Shown piece by piece: positions 6,618 through 6,874 of a DNA stretch of 6,874 bases (positions are counted from its first letter, which is position 1; every line of letters starts with the position of its first letter). The position numbers and the translations under genes were made by a program. Below the pieces are notes generated by a model. The model was not told the DNA's origin and did not search any database. It worked only from the letters and a program-made list of their open reading frames with translations. Origin of the DNA: Acidobacteriota bacterium (GTDB lineage Bacteria; Acidobacteriota; UBA6911; JACQSX01); assembly GCA_016199665.1 (NCBI GenBank), contig JACQGG010000239.1:1-6874 (forward strand), in the 5' to 3' direction.

Positions 6618-6874
6618 CAACCCCCATTCTCTCTTCTGCCAAAGGTTAACCCAACTTCATCACGGAACTGCGCGCGTTAGCAAGCGGCGCGCTCACACAT
6701 TGAAATTCCACGCCGCTCCGTTAAAGCCGCGTCCTGGGGAGGCTGTGAGTCTCTCCCGACTCGCGGCCACGTCATGCTTTTTGATGGGCCGCAGGCCCAT
6801 GGGACTCCCTGACGGTCGCAGTTCGGTGACGAAACTTGGGCTAAGGCGCCCCCGGCCCCCAACCCCCCCTGACC
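6618..6874. other. Intergenic region with inverted repeats, no convincing gene
   Basis: No reading frame here has a recognisable domain, good start signal or plausible composition. It should contain the promoter of the minus-strand membrane gene, but only a poor -35/-10 candidate is readable. Two inverted repeats stand out: GCGCGC at 6670-6675 pairing with 6687-6692 around an 11-base loop, and ATGGGCC at 6784-6790 pairing perfectly with GGCCCAT at 6794-6800 around a GCA loop. Neither is followed by a T-tract on either strand, so neither looks like a standard intrinsic terminator. The last 30 bases are C-rich with several C runs. The window edge cuts the region. Confidence 0.5.
6784..6800. repeat. 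Perfect 7-bp hairpin with 3-base loop
   Basis: ATGGGCC, loop GCA, then GGCCCAT form a compact, mostly G-C stem. It is directly followed by a segment containing CTCCCTGACGGTCGC (6805-6819), which resembles a repeat found between genes in GC-rich soil bacteria as I remember it. The hairpin and this segment could be parts of one dispersed element. No function can be assigned from sequence alone. Confidence 0.55.

Noticed and set aside
6265..6642. Alternative 125-codon minus-strand frame overlapping the TMEM14-like gene
   Set aside because: It is a different frame of the same DNA, rich in Arg and Gly with no family match, whereas the competing frame carries two TMEM14 signatures and four clear helices.
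6626..6656. Possible promoter of the minus-strand gene (TTGGGT, 17 bases, GAGAAT)
   Set aside because: Only three of six and four of six consensus bases match, and the -10 would lie almost against the start codon.
6670..6692. GCGCGC inverted repeat considered as a terminator
   Set aside because: No T-tract follows on either strand, and alternating GC is common by chance in such GC-rich DNA.
6677..6862. 61-codon minus-strand frame at the right edge
   Set aside because: No domain, no good ribosome binding site, and it crosses the perfect hairpin and repeat-like segment; probably chance.

Overview
The window is a GC-rich, gene-dense piece of a Gram-negative bacterial chromosome. Two large outer-membrane receptors dominate it. 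Both have a signal peptide, a carboxypeptidase-regulatory-like domain, a TonB plug and a beta-barrel (Oar-like architecture). Expanded sets of receptors of this length and motif pattern are typical of Acidobacteriota, especially Solibacter/Bryobacter-like lineages. That assignment is inferred from protein style and GC-rich coding; the window contains no phylogenetic marker gene.

Layout. Bases 1-54 are a short leader with a good Shine-Dalgarno sequence. Bases 55-3024 (+) encode the first receptor (989 aa). After an 89-base gap, 3114-6113 (+) encode a second, paralogous receptor (999 aa from the preferred ATG). The convergent gap 6114-6305 is mostly filled by a 139-base imperfect palindrome (6144-6282). 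Its ends are inverted repeats and its interior is built from a 7-base GGCTGAT-like unit in opposite orientations, so it looks like a MITE or REP-type non-autonomous repeat. Bases 6306-6617 (-) encode a four-helix membrane protein of the TMEM14/UPF0136 family. Bases 6618-6874 hold no convincing gene, but contain two GC-rich inverted repeats and a stretch resembling a dispersed intergenic repeat.

How the parts relate. The two receptors are probably a tandem duplication that has diverged, and they may be co-transcribed. No SusD-like lipoprotein, TonB/ExbBD gene, transporter, enzyme or regulator lies in the window, so no substrate can be assigned. The small membrane protein is convergent and probably unrelated in function.

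No clear new multi-gene system is visible. The observations most worth a second look are the palindromic element, the G8 tract inside the second receptor gene (a possible slippage site), the lone vicinal cysteine pair in that receptor, and the repeat-like right edge.
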